DNA of 64,000 bases, taken from positions 248,001 through 312,000 of the forward strand of contig NZ_QBKS01000001.1 in assembly GCF_003054285.1 (NCBI RefSeq). Reading direction: 5' to 3'. The DNA comes from Litoreibacter ponti (lineage in GTDB: Bacteria > Pseudomonadota > Alphaproteobacteria > Rhodobacterales > Rhodobacteraceae). This document shows positions 18,449 through 26,480 of the stretch, piece by piece. The position numbers and the translations under genes are program-made. The notes under the pieces were generated by a model. The model worked only from the letters and a program-made list of their open reading frames with translations. It did not search any database and had not been told where the DNA came from. The stretch's first letter is position 1. Each line of letters starts with the position of its first letter.

Positions 18449-19293
18449 GCCGACAGCCTCTGGCGCAAGCCCGGGAACAGGGCGAGCCCGGGTTTGAGCG
18501 CGCGTTCTATTTCGCGGCCCGCCTCGGTCTGCTTCAAGCGGTCGATCTGGGTGCGGTGCCATTCCACCGCGCGGTTGTGCAGGCGTGCGAGCTTATGGTC
18601 GGACATCAGCTCGTCATAGATGTCCTTCATCGCGTCGAGCTTGGGCAGGATCGAGGCGTCGTAGACCTCCGCCCGGTTGAGCGTATGGAAGCGTGCCGGG
18701 GCCTTGCCGGTCAGGTGCGCCTCCAGCAAAAACGCCTCACGGGTGCGGGTGGCGTAGCAGTTGATCTGGCCGAATTGCGCCGAAGGCGGCTCTGCCGGTG
18801 TCTGCACGGCGGTGCGGTGCAGGCTGCGCGGACCGAGCGGCGACAGCTCTGCCGCGGCCCGACGGAACGTCTCTGTCTGGAAGCCGTCGTGGAAGCTGGA
18901 CACCCCCGCACTGCCGAAGATGCGGCGGGGCAGGGTCAGGGGCAGGCCCCGGGCGGTCAGCGCGCTGATATGCGACGCGTCAAGGTTCACGAACTCATTG
19001 GGGTCGATGAACATCGCCCAGTCATGGGCCAAGTAGACCGGATCGCGCAGTGCGCGGCGGGCCGCCCGGGGGCGATGGCCGCCGGTGCGCCGCTCGGGGG
19101 GCGGATTGCGACGGTGGGTGGCGACGCCCAGCTTTTCCAACCGGCGCAGCATCTTGTCGGTGCCGTCCTGGCTGCCATGGGTGAAGACCAGCGCGTGGTC
19201 AAAGCCCAGGCCCAGATGATGGGCGATCCATTCGACGAGGTACGGGCCCTCGTTGCGCATCGCGGCGGCGATCAGATGCGTCTCGGCGCTCAT
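18445..19293 (-). CDS. Glycosyltransferase, Glyco_tranf_2_4 (GT2-like), altered metal motif
   Basis: A 282-residue protein starting at ATG 19293 within an ATGA overlap. It opens with HLIAAAMRNEGPYLVEWIAH and VFTHGSQDGTDKML, the nucleotide-sugar region of Glyco_tranf_2_4 proteins. Where the two relatives nearby have DCD or DVD, this one has DPN at 97-99 (MFIDPNEFVNLD), so the second acidic metal ligand is replaced by Asn. The rest (NRAEVYDASILPKLDAMKDIYDELMSDHKLAR) is helical. It may still be active, as E100 follows directly. Predicted sugar transfer in the locus's glycan pathway. Confidence 0.8.
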   Translation of the reverse strand: MSAETHLIAAAMRNEGPYLVEWIAHHLGLGFDHALVFTHGSQDGTDKMLRRLEKLGVATHRRNPPPERRTGGHRPRAARRALRDPVYLAHDWAMFIDPNEFVNLDASHISALTARGLPLTLPRRIFGSAGVSSFHDGFQTETFRRAAAELSPLGPRSLHRTAVQTPAEPPSAQFGQINCYATRTREAFLLEAHLTGKAPARFHTLNRAEVYDASILPKLDAMKDIYDELMSDHKLARLHNRAVEWHRTQIDRLKQTEAGREIERALKPGLALFPGLRQRLSA

Positions 19294-20837
19294 CGCTTCT
19301 GCACCACAAGCACCTGGTCGCGCTTTTCCTTGTGCCATTTGGCCTGATGAATGAAGCAGCCTGAGAAGTCGGCGCGCATGTCGTTGAGCGCGTCCTGAAT
19401 GCGCGGGTTCGGGTGGGCGAAGCCGCCTTCGTGCAGGTAGCCCTGGAACAGCACCGCGGTGCGCGGGTAGCCGCTTTTCTCCAGCGCCTTGGGCTGGAAG
19501 CGCAAATCCTCGATGATATAGACGCCGCCGGGCTTGAGCTTCGGGAACAGCGTCACGAAGGCATGCTGCTGGTGGTGTGAGGCATGGGTCGCGTCGTCGA
19601 GGATGAAGTCGAAATTGCCCGTATGCGCCGTGCCGTTTTCCAGCGTCTCCATCGCGTCCGAGCTGGCGCGCAGCGTGGTGAGCCGGTCGAGCGTCAGTCC
19701 GGCCATGGGCCGCTCGTCGATGCCGGTAATCTTGGCCTTGGGCAGGTATTCCAGCCACATCTGCGCCTCTGGGCTGCCCGCTTCGATATCGCCGAGGCCA
19801 AGCAGGCCCATGTGGATCGCGCGGGCGCGGAAGGGCGAGAAGAGAAGCTGGTAGAGCTCGGAAAAGCCGTGTTTGCGGCTGCCTTGGTCGAGCCCCTTGG
19901 CATCCGCGATATCGGTCAGGTTCACCACGCCGCGGCCCGCGCGGTCCGCATTGGTCACCTCGGGGATCGAGGTGCCGGGGATCATCTTCGGCTCTTTGGG
20001 CCTGTGGGGGTTCGACTTTGGAAGGGGCGCGTCCGAGGGGACGATCCCGTGCTTCTTGATCAGCTTGCCGATCAGGCTGTCGGGATGCGGCTCGCCGCCC
20101 TCGCGCTCGATGATGCGCATGCGCATCCGGCGGCCCCAGAAATGGATCGACAGCGTGTTGTCGGTGATGCGGTGGGACAGATCCTCGTTCGGCTTCAGCA
20201 TCATCCGGCGCTGCTTGAAGCTAATCGGGAACAGCGCCTCGATCGGCATGGCGTATTTGTGCTCGCCGGTCTTGTGCAGGAAATGGGTCAGCGCCTGCGG
20301 CCCCCAGACACCCCAGCTCTGCTCGCCCACATGGACCGGGTCGCCCGCCTCTTTCTTGGCGCGCATCTCGGCCTTCAGGTCCTCGTTGAACCAATCGGGG
20401 ATGGCGTATTCGTCGGAGGTGAAGTCGATCAGCCCGGCCAGCGTGTCGCTGTCGGCGGGCAGGCCCACGACGCCGTTGTTGATGTGATGCGCGCTTTCCC
20501 AGCCGTGGAAATGCCCGTTGGGCGTGGTGAATTTCTTGACGCAATAGGCGTCGGTGTCGGCCCAGATCTGGTCGTCGGTCTTGGTCAGCATGTTGTAGCG
20601 CCACTTGTCGGCCTGCGGCGCGGGCGAGCCGGTGCGCTTGTGGGCGATGACCGTGTCGATGGACATGATTTCGTTGGCATCGCAGACCTCGATCCCGTCG
20701 GGAATGTTGCCGACATCGCCATAGGTGTACATCTTGACGTGATGGCCCGCGTCCCGAAACGAGACCGCGCAAAGCTGCTCCATATAGGACAGGTTCCCGC
20801 CGATCCACAGCTGGGCGATGGCGTAGTCTTTGGACAC
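19290..20837 (-). CDS. Glycosyltransferase–methyltransferase fusion protein
   Basis: A 515-residue protein. I prefer the GTG at 20837 (VSKDYAIAQLWIGGNLSYME) because CGAGG lies at fitting distance; an ATG at 20855 adds six residues. The N-terminal half resembles DXD sugar-binding glycosyltransferases of the GT32 type, with DTD at 94-96 (KTDDQIWADTDAYCVKKF) and HINNGVVGLPADSD. The C-terminal part (about 335-515) resembles class I SAM methyltransferases of the macrocin O-methyltransferase group: MGLLGLGDIEAGS, FDFILDDATHASHHQQ, LFPKLKPGGVYIIEDLR. It probably transfers a sugar and methylates it. First gene of the minus-strand unit. Confidence 0.75.
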   Translation of the reverse strand: MSKDYAIAQLWIGGNLSYMEQLCAVSFRDAGHHVKMYTYGDVGNIPDGIEVCDANEIMSIDTVIAHKRTGSPAPQADKWRYNMLTKTDDQIWADTDAYCVKKFTTPNGHFHGWESAHHINNGVVGLPADSDTLAGLIDFTSDEYAIPDWFNEDLKAEMRAKKEAGDPVHVGEQSWGVWGPQALTHFLHKTGEHKYAMPIEALFPISFKQRRMMLKPNEDLSHRITDNTLSIHFWGRRMRMRIIEREGGEPHPDSLIGKLIKKHGIVPSDAPLPKSNPHRPKEPKMIPGTSIPEVTNADRAGRGVVNLTDIADAKGLDQGSRKHGFSELYQLLFSPFRARAIHMGLLGLGDIEAGSPEAQMWLEYLPKAKITGIDERPMAGLTLDRLTTLRASSDAMETLENGTAHTGNFDFILDDATHASHHQQHAFVTLFPKLKPGGVYIIEDLRFQPKALEKSGYPRTAVLFQGYLHEGGFAHPNPRIQDALNDMRADFSGCFIHQAKWHKEKRDQVLVVQKR

Positions 20838-20978
20838 GTGTCTGCCTCGTCTCATGGGCGGGGTTAATCCCAGCCCCTTCTTATCATTGTTTCGATTCTC
20901 GCAAAGGAGGGGTTAAAACGCAAGAAAAAGCTGATTCGTTTTCAGGGATTTACGGGTCGAAAGGGCAACAGGCGACAC

Positions 20979-22004
20979 ATGAAAATCACACTTGTCACCA
21001 CCATGCGCAACGAGGGCCCGCATCTGCTGGAATGGATTGCCCATCACCGCGCCGCGGGCGTGACGGGATTTCTGGTCTACACCAATGATTGCGACGACGG
21101 CACAGAGGCGCTTTTGGAGCTTTTGCCGGACGTCGTGCACGTTCCTCTCGAAGACGGCGCGAAGCCACCGCAATGGCGCGCGTTGAAGGCAGCATGGGAC
21201 CATCCGCTGGTCAAAGCGTCCGACTGGATCGGCTGCGTGGACTGCGATGAATTCATGAACCTTGGCAATGGGTTGCGGGGCGTCCCTGATCTGATCGCGC
21301 GCGCCGAAGCTGACGTGATCTTGATGCCCTGGCGTCTGTTCGGCCATAGCGGGCACATCACCCTGTCCGACGATCTGACGCTTGAGCGGTTCACCCATGC
21401 AGCGCCCGAGACGCTGCTTTACCCCGCGCTTGGCTCGTTCTTCAAATCGCTGTTTCGGCGGGACGGACCGTTTCGGCAATTCGGCGTGCACCGGCCCAAG
21501 CAAAAGAACCCCGAGCGGCACCCGCCGCCAAAGGTCGTCGATGGCTCCGGCGCGCCGGTGGTGGATCGGTTGGCGGCCAATGACACGCAGATCATGCTGT
21601 GGGGCAAGCCCATCGCGCGTGAGCTGGTGCAGCTGAACCACTACTCCGTCCGCTCGGCGGCGGATTTCATGCTGAAACGGGGGCGGGGCCTGCCCAATCA
21701 CCGTCAGAAGCAGGTCGACCTGACCTACTGGGTCGAGCGCAACTTCAACACGGTCGAGGAGCGCACGATCGCCTTGATGTTGCCCGCGACGAAGGCCATG
21801 TTGGAGGATTTGATGGACATCCCCGGGGTGGCAGAGGCGCAGGTGCAGGCGCGCGCGTGGCATCAGGCACGGCTGGCGCATCTGATGAAAGAGCCCGAAG
21901 AGCTGAAACTGTTCGGCCGTCTGCTGCTGGCGGAAAATAGTGCGCATTTGCCCGATCCCGTAGCCATGGAGCTTGTCAGGCTGTATGGACACGCCCATGG
22001 CTGA
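20979..22004 (+). CDS. Glycosyltransferase, Glyco_tranf_2_4 (GT2-like)
   Basis: A 341-residue protein beginning MKITLVTTMRNEGPHLLEWIAHHRAAGVTGFLVYTNDCDDGT, written here as family landmarks: TTMRNEGPHLLEW (7-19) and YTNDCDDGT (34-42). The DXD metal motif is DCD at 88-90 (IGCVDCDEFMNL). QLNHYSVRSAADFMLKRGRG is shared with the next gene. It is divergent from the minus-strand glycan genes with about 140 bases between starts, and overlaps the next gene by 8 bases. No membrane span, so it likely works at the cytosolic face on an activated sugar. Confidence 0.85.
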   Translation: MKITLVTTMRNEGPHLLEWIAHHRAAGVTGFLVYTNDCDDGTEALLELLPDVVHVPLEDGAKPPQWRALKAAWDHPLVKASDWIGCVDCDEFMNLGNGLRGVPDLIARAEADVILMPWRLFGHSGHITLSDDLTLERFTHAAPETLLYPALGSFFKSLFRRDGPFRQFGVHRPKQKNPERHPPPKVVDGSGAPVVDRLAANDTQIMLWGKPIARELVQLNHYSVRSAADFMLKRGRGLPNHRQKQVDLTYWVERNFNTVEERTIALMLPATKAMLEDLMDIPGVAEAQVQARAWHQARLAHLMKEPEELKLFGRLLLAENSAHLPDPVAMELVRLYGHAHG

Positions 22005-24270
22005 CACGGAAATCTACCTGCGACGATCCTTGAATGTGGTTCAGGATCAAGGGCTTGTGGCCCTTGATTGCATCGGTTGGGCGGACCCTTTGGGGGGCAT
22101 GGGGCTGCGGGTGTTCTTCAAGACGGGCACGTCCTACGACCCGTTCGACCCTAAGCCGCGGCAGGGATGCGCCAAGTTTTCCGAGGCGCGCATGATCAAT
22201 GGCGGGCCAATGTTTGTGGGCGTCGCGGACGCCCCCGCAAACCATATCAAGATGGCCCTGAAAGAGGGCGAGTTGAAGCTGCCCGTGCAGATGCCGGAGA
22301 CCGACTTGTTCGCAGACCTGAATGTCTGCATTGCGGAGCGGAACGGTGAAAGCCTGGAGGTGATCGAGGCTTGGCTGCGCTACCACATCGTCGGCCATGG
22401 CCTGCAGGCGGTGCTGTTGATTGATCGTGAAAAACCGAACCTGAACAAAGGGTTCGAGCGTAAACTTGCAGCGCTTTGCGCCGAGCTGGGGGTGCAGCGC
22501 TTCGTGCATGTGACCTCGCCCGTGCCGCTCGGCGCGCTCGATTTGCCGCCCGCGGCACACCCGTTCAACGCGCCCGATGCGCCCGGCAAGGACCGCATGG
22601 AAGACCTGCCGCGCGATCCGCAACACGCGCCGCTCGCGGATCTTGCGCTCTATGAATGGGCGAAATGGCGCTTCCTCGGCCGTGCCCGCGCGGTGATAAA
22701 TCTCGACCTCAGCGATCTGCTGCAGCCCGGCCAGCAACCGTTCAAGACGGTGCATGACAGCGGGGTGGGCGTGATCCAATTGATCGGGCAGCGCACCTAC
22801 CCATGGCGCATCCGGCCCAAGAAAAACGTGCACTTCGCCGACCATATCTGCCGCCAGTTCGACAATCCCCGTGCCAATCGGCGCTGGTGCGTCGCCCCCG
22901 CCCGTGTCGGCAGCGAGCGCATCTGGCGCTTCGTGCGCATCGTCGATGCGGAACCCGGGATCGACGAGGTCGCCCATTTCTGGCGCGCCATGGCCATCCG
23001 CCACCCCGGGGCCAGCCCGTCCGAGCTTGCCCCAAAGACCTCGTTGATCGAGGACCCGCTGCTGCTGGAGATGGCCACCGAGGTCTGGCAACACAAGCCC
23101 GTCCGCCCCCCCGCAAGCAAGGTCGAAGAGCCCGCGGGCAAGGCCATCGACGGCGGTCGCACAATCATCGTCACCTGCATGAAGAACGAGGGTCCGTTCA
23201 TCTTGGAATGGATCGCCTTCCACCGCGCGATCGGGGTCGATGACTTCCTAATCTACACCAATGACTGCACCGATGGCACCGATGAGCTGCTCGACCTGTT
23301 GCAGGCGAGGGGCCTTGTGCAGCGGCGTGACAATAAGTTCCACGGCACCGATCTGAAGCCGCAGCACTGGGCGCTCGACGCCGCCGATAGCGAAGAGGTC
23401 TATCAAAAGGCCGGCTGGGCGATCTCGATGGATGTGGACGAGTTCATCAACATACACGTGGGCAAAGGAACGCTCGACGATCTCTATAAGGCGGTCGGCG
23501 ACGCCAATATGATCTCGCTGACTTGGCGGCTGTTCGGCAACGCCGATGTGCATGAATATAAAGATGAATTCCTGATCAATCAGTTCACCCGCTGCGCGCC
23601 GGAGCTCTGCCGCAAGCCGCATCAGGCCTGGGGCTTCAAGACGCTGTTCCGCAATATCGGCATCTACAAGAAGATGGGCGTACACCGCCCCAAGGGCCTC
23701 AAGCCGGACCTGTGGGAGAAGATCAAATGGGTCAACGGCTCTGGCAAGCCGATGCCCAAGAAGCTGATCCGCAACGGCTGGCGCTCGACCACCGACAGTT
23801 ATGGCTACGATCTGGTGACGCTGAACCACTATGCCGTGCGCTCGGCTGAGAGCTTTCTGGTCAAGCGCGACCGGGGCCGGGTGAACCATGTCGACCGCGA
23901 TCAGGGCCTGAGCTACTGGTTCCGCATGAACAACAACTGGGAAGAGGACACCTCTGCCCAGACCAAGCTGCCGCTTCTGCAGGCCGAGTATGACCGGCTG
24001 ATGGCCGATCCCGAAATTGCCGCCGCACACGCCCATTGCGTGGCCCAGCACCGCGCCAAGATCGCCGAGCTGAAGGCGACCGAGAATTACGCCAAGTTCT
24101 ACGATGATCTGACCGGCGAGCGGATGCAGCGCTTGTCGCGGCTGCACACTCATTTCGGCGCGAATGTCTTCCTGTCCGGCCCGGATGTGGTCCCGGACGA
24201 AGTCGCGTTCAAGGACGACCCGCCGCAGGATTTCTTCTTCACAGTCAAGCGGGCCAAGACCACCCACTAG
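21997..24270 (+). CDS. Tandem glycosyltransferase: degenerate N-terminal copy plus intact Glyco_tranf_2_4 domain
   Basis: A 757-residue protein from ATG 21997 (MADTEIYLRRSLNVVQ); ATG 21985 is an alternative. The C-terminal domain (about 388-700) is a full Glyco_tranf_2_4 enzyme: VTCMKNEGPFILEWIAFHR, YTNDCTDGTDELLD, DVD at 479-481 (ISMDVDEFINIH) and LNHYAVRSAESFLVKRDRGR. The N-terminal half (about 100-330) follows the same plan in weakened form (SLEVIEAWLRYHIVGHGLQA, VLLIDREKP), with DLS at 237-239 (AVINLDLSDLL) where the DXD should be. The first domain may bind an acceptor or substrate without catalysis. Ends one of two divergent arms of the locus. Confidence 0.78.
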   Translation: MADTEIYLRRSLNVVQDQGLVALDCIGWADPLGGMGLRVFFKTGTSYDPFDPKPRQGCAKFSEARMINGGPMFVGVADAPANHIKMALKEGELKLPVQMPETDLFADLNVCIAERNGESLEVIEAWLRYHIVGHGLQAVLLIDREKPNLNKGFERKLAALCAELGVQRFVHVTSPVPLGALDLPPAAHPFNAPDAPGKDRMEDLPRDPQHAPLADLALYEWAKWRFLGRARAVINLDLSDLLQPGQQPFKTVHDSGVGVIQLIGQRTYPWRIRPKKNVHFADHICRQFDNPRANRRWCVAPARVGSERIWRFVRIVDAEPGIDEVAHFWRAMAIRHPGASPSELAPKTSLIEDPLLLEMATEVWQHKPVRPPASKVEEPAGKAIDGGRTIIVTCMKNEGPFILEWIAFHRAIGVDDFLIYTNDCTDGTDELLDLLQARGLVQRRDNKFHGTDLKPQHWALDAADSEEVYQKAGWAISMDVDEFINIHVGKGTLDDLYKAVGDANMISLTWRLFGNADVHEYKDEFLINQFTRCAPELCRKPHQAWGFKTLFRNIGIYKKMGVHRPKGLKPDLWEKIKWVNGSGKPMPKKLIRNGWRSTTDSYGYDLVTLNHYAVRSAESFLVKRDRGRVNHVDRDQGLSYWFRMNNNWEEDTSAQTKLPLLQAEYDRLMADPEIAAAHAHCVAQHRAKIAELKATENYAKFYDDLTGERMQRLSRLHTHFGANVFLSGPDVVPDEVAFKDDPPQDFFFTVKRAKTTH

Positions 24271-24334
24271 TGCCTGAGCATTTTACTGGGTCTTGTCTTT
24301 CCAATCCCCGGCGCGCGGCGTAAACAGGGCGTCG

Positions 24335-26005
24335 ATGTTGAGCCTGTCGCGCCCCTCTCGCCCGTCTGACCGTCGCCGTAGCCCGCGCAGCTTGCGCGTT
24401 GTGGCAGGCGTCGTCGCAGCCATTTGCCTGCTGCCGATGCTGGCGGTTTTGCTGGCGGCGCTGACCGGCGGCTCTGACACGCTGGCCCATTTGGCGGGCA
24501 CGGTGCTGGGCCGATACGTGGGCAACACCGCGGCACTGGTGGCACTGGTCTCGGTCGGCACCTTCATGCTTGGCACCGGGGCCGCGTGGCTCGTGACCAT
24601 GACCGAATTCCGCGGCAGGCGCTGGCTGGAGATCGCGCTGGTGATCCCGCTGGCCTTCCCGGCTTACGTGCTGGCCTACGCCTACACGCACATTCTGGAC
24701 CATCCCGGCATCGTGCAGGCGAGCTTGCGCGCACTGATGGGCTGGGGCCCGCGCGACTACTGGTTCCCGGAAATCCGCTCGCTGGGGGGCGCGGCGGCGA
24801 TGCTGATCCTGGTGCTCTACCCGTATGTCTACCTGCTGGCCCGCGCCGCCTTCCTGCAGCAAAGCGCCACAACCTTCCTCGCCGCGCGCGCTCTTGGCCA
24901 GACGCCGCTCAAGGCCTTTGTGCGGGTCTCGATCCCCATGGCGCGGCCCGCGATTGCGTCCGGCGTGCTGCTCGCGGTGATGGAGACGATCGCCGATTTT
25001 GGCACGGTCGCCTATTTCGGCGTGCAGACCTTTGCGACGGGCATCTACACCAGCTGGTTTTCGCTCGCCGACCGTGCTGCTGCCGCGCAGCTGGCCGTCG
25101 GCATCCTGTCGGTTGCACTGCTGCTGGCCTTGCTCGAGCGCGGCTCGCGCGGTCGCGCCCGCTACCACAACACGCGCCGCCAAGAGCCCATGACCCGGAT
25201 GCAGCTCAAGGGCTGGGTTGGCGCGGCTGCCACGTTGCTCTGCGCCATTCCGGTCGCCTTTGGCTGCGTGATCCCGGTAATCGCTTTGACGGTGATGGGC
25301 CTCGGGTCCGAACAGGACCTGCTCTCGCCGCGCTATCTTGGCTTCATCCGCAACTCGATCCTGCTGGCGGGCACGGCGGCACTTTGCACGGTCGCCGCCG
25401 CCATCGCGCTTGGCTACCTGCAGCGGCTCGATCAGGGCAGGGGGCCACGCATTGCGGGCAATATCGCAAGGCTCGGCTACGCCGTGCCCGGCGGGGTGAT
25501 TGCCGTGGGGCTGATGGTGCCGTTTGCGCAGTTCGACAATACGCTGGATGCATGGATGCGCGCGACGTTCGATGTCTCCACCGGCCTGCTGATCACCGGC
25601 TCGATCTGGCTGCTGGTCGCGGCCTATATGATCCGCTTCCTTGCCGCCGCACTTGGGGCCTACGAGGGCGGGCAGGTGGCGGTAAACGCCAATATGGACG
25701 CGGCCTCCCGGGCGCTTGGCCAATCCGCCTTCGGCACATTGCGCCGGGTGCACTTCCCGATCCTGCGCCCCAGCCTGTTGACCGCGCTGCTGATCGTTTT
25801 CGTCGATGTGATGAAAGAGCTGCCCGCGACGCTGATCCTGCGCCCGTTCAACTTCGACACGCTCGCTGTTCAGGCCTTTCGCCTGGCATCAGACGAGCGG
25901 TTGGAGGGCGCAGCCGTCCCCTCCCTCGTGATCGTTGCCATCGGCTTGCTTCCGGTGATCCTGATCTGCCGTCAGGTCGGACGGCACCCGTCGCGCCGCG
26001 GTTGA
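24335..26005 (+). CDS. Iron(III) ABC transporter permease, FbpB-like, two fused permease halves
   Basis: A 556-residue integral membrane protein with about 12 hydrophobic spans in two homologous halves. Each half has the binding-protein-dependent permease loop: ARALGQTPLKAFVRVSIPMARPAIASG in the first and SRALGQSAFGTLRRVHFPILRPSLLTA in the second. The tail (FVDVMKELPATLILRPFNFDTLAVQAFRLASDERLEGAAVPSL) is typical of ferric-iron permeases FbpB/FutB/SfuB. I use ATG 24335 (MLSLSRPSRPSDRRR); an upstream TTG at 24293 is also in frame. No binding-protein or ATPase gene is adjacent, so those partners must be elsewhere. Confidence 0.88.
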   Translation: MLSLSRPSRPSDRRRSPRSLRVVAGVVAAICLLPMLAVLLAALTGGSDTLAHLAGTVLGRYVGNTAALVALVSVGTFMLGTGAAWLVTMTEFRGRRWLEIALVIPLAFPAYVLAYAYTHILDHPGIVQASLRALMGWGPRDYWFPEIRSLGGAAAMLILVLYPYVYLLARAAFLQQSATTFLAARALGQTPLKAFVRVSIPMARPAIASGVLLAVMETIADFGTVAYFGVQTFATGIYTSWFSLADRAAAAQLAVGILSVALLLALLERGSRGRARYHNTRRQEPMTRMQLKGWVGAAATLLCAIPVAFGCVIPVIALTVMGLGSEQDLLSPRYLGFIRNSILLAGTAALCTVAAAIALGYLQRLDQGRGPRIAGNIARLGYAVPGGVIAVGLMVPFAQFDNTLDAWMRATFDVSTGLLITGSIWLLVAAYMIRFLAAALGAYEGGQVAVNANMDAASRALGQSAFGTLRRVHFPILRPSLLTALLIVFVDVMKELPATLILRPFNFDTLAVQAFRLASDERLEGAAVPSLVIVAIGLLPVILICRQVGRHPSRRG

Positions 26006-26120
26006 CCTAAGTCAATCGATCCCCCCTCGCAGAAGCTAAAATGGTCGAGTTCGTGACACGGCCCTCGCTGAGGCATGCGAGACGCGAGTGTCACCAAACC
26101 TCGAAGCAATGGAGAAGGTA

Positions 26121-26420
26121 ATGAAGATCATTCTGACAGCCGCCCTCACAACACTGGCGTTTTCAGCCCCGATCTACGCCGAAACCTCGGCGGAAGAGTT
26201 GTTTGCGATGAGTAACGAGTCCGCGGCAGAGATTCTTGTGCGTGAGCATTCGCTGGGCGACATGAAAGCGACTCAGGTCGCGATGGCTTTGGAAAGCATG
26301 AGCGCTGCGGAGCGCCGCGCCTTTTTCGACAGCACGCCCGCCAGCCGCATGGAGGTGCTGGAATGCATGCACAAGACCGATAGTGGGGACAGCCCCGCTG
26401 AAGCCTGCGCGATCAAGTAG
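26121..26420 (+). CDS. Small secreted protein of unknown function
   Basis: A 99-residue protein with a cleavable signal (MKIILTAALTTLAFSAPIYA) and an acidic helical mature part: AEELFAMSNESAAEILVREH, SAAERRAFFDSTPASRMEVLECM. Two Cys (ECM and EACAIK) could form a disulfide in the periplasm. GGAGAAGGTA precedes the ATG. No family is recognised. It is followed by a hairpin and the convergent gcdH gene. Confidence 0.65.
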   Translation: MKIILTAALTTLAFSAPIYAETSAEELFAMSNESAAEILVREHSLGDMKATQVAMALESMSAAERRAFFDSTPASRMEVLECMHKTDSGDSPAEACAIK

Positions 26421-26435
26421 CAGATCAAAAGCGCG

Positions 26436-26466
26436 ACGGCCGGGCGCGTTGGAACCCCCCGGCCGT
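26436..26466. terminator. Hairpin between convergent genes
   Basis: ACGGCCGGG / CCCGGCCGT makes a 9-bp GC-rich stem with a 13-base loop. On the minus strand a CTTTTG run follows a few bases later; on the plus strand TTAAATCCTT follows. It could terminate both the secreted-protein gene and gcdH. Confidence 0.5.
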
Positions 26467-26480
26467 TAAATCCTTGAGCC

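Noticed and set aside
24245..25753. 502-codon minus-strand frame over the permease
   Set aside because: Arg/Gln-rich antisense frame; plus strand has clear membrane spans and permease loops.
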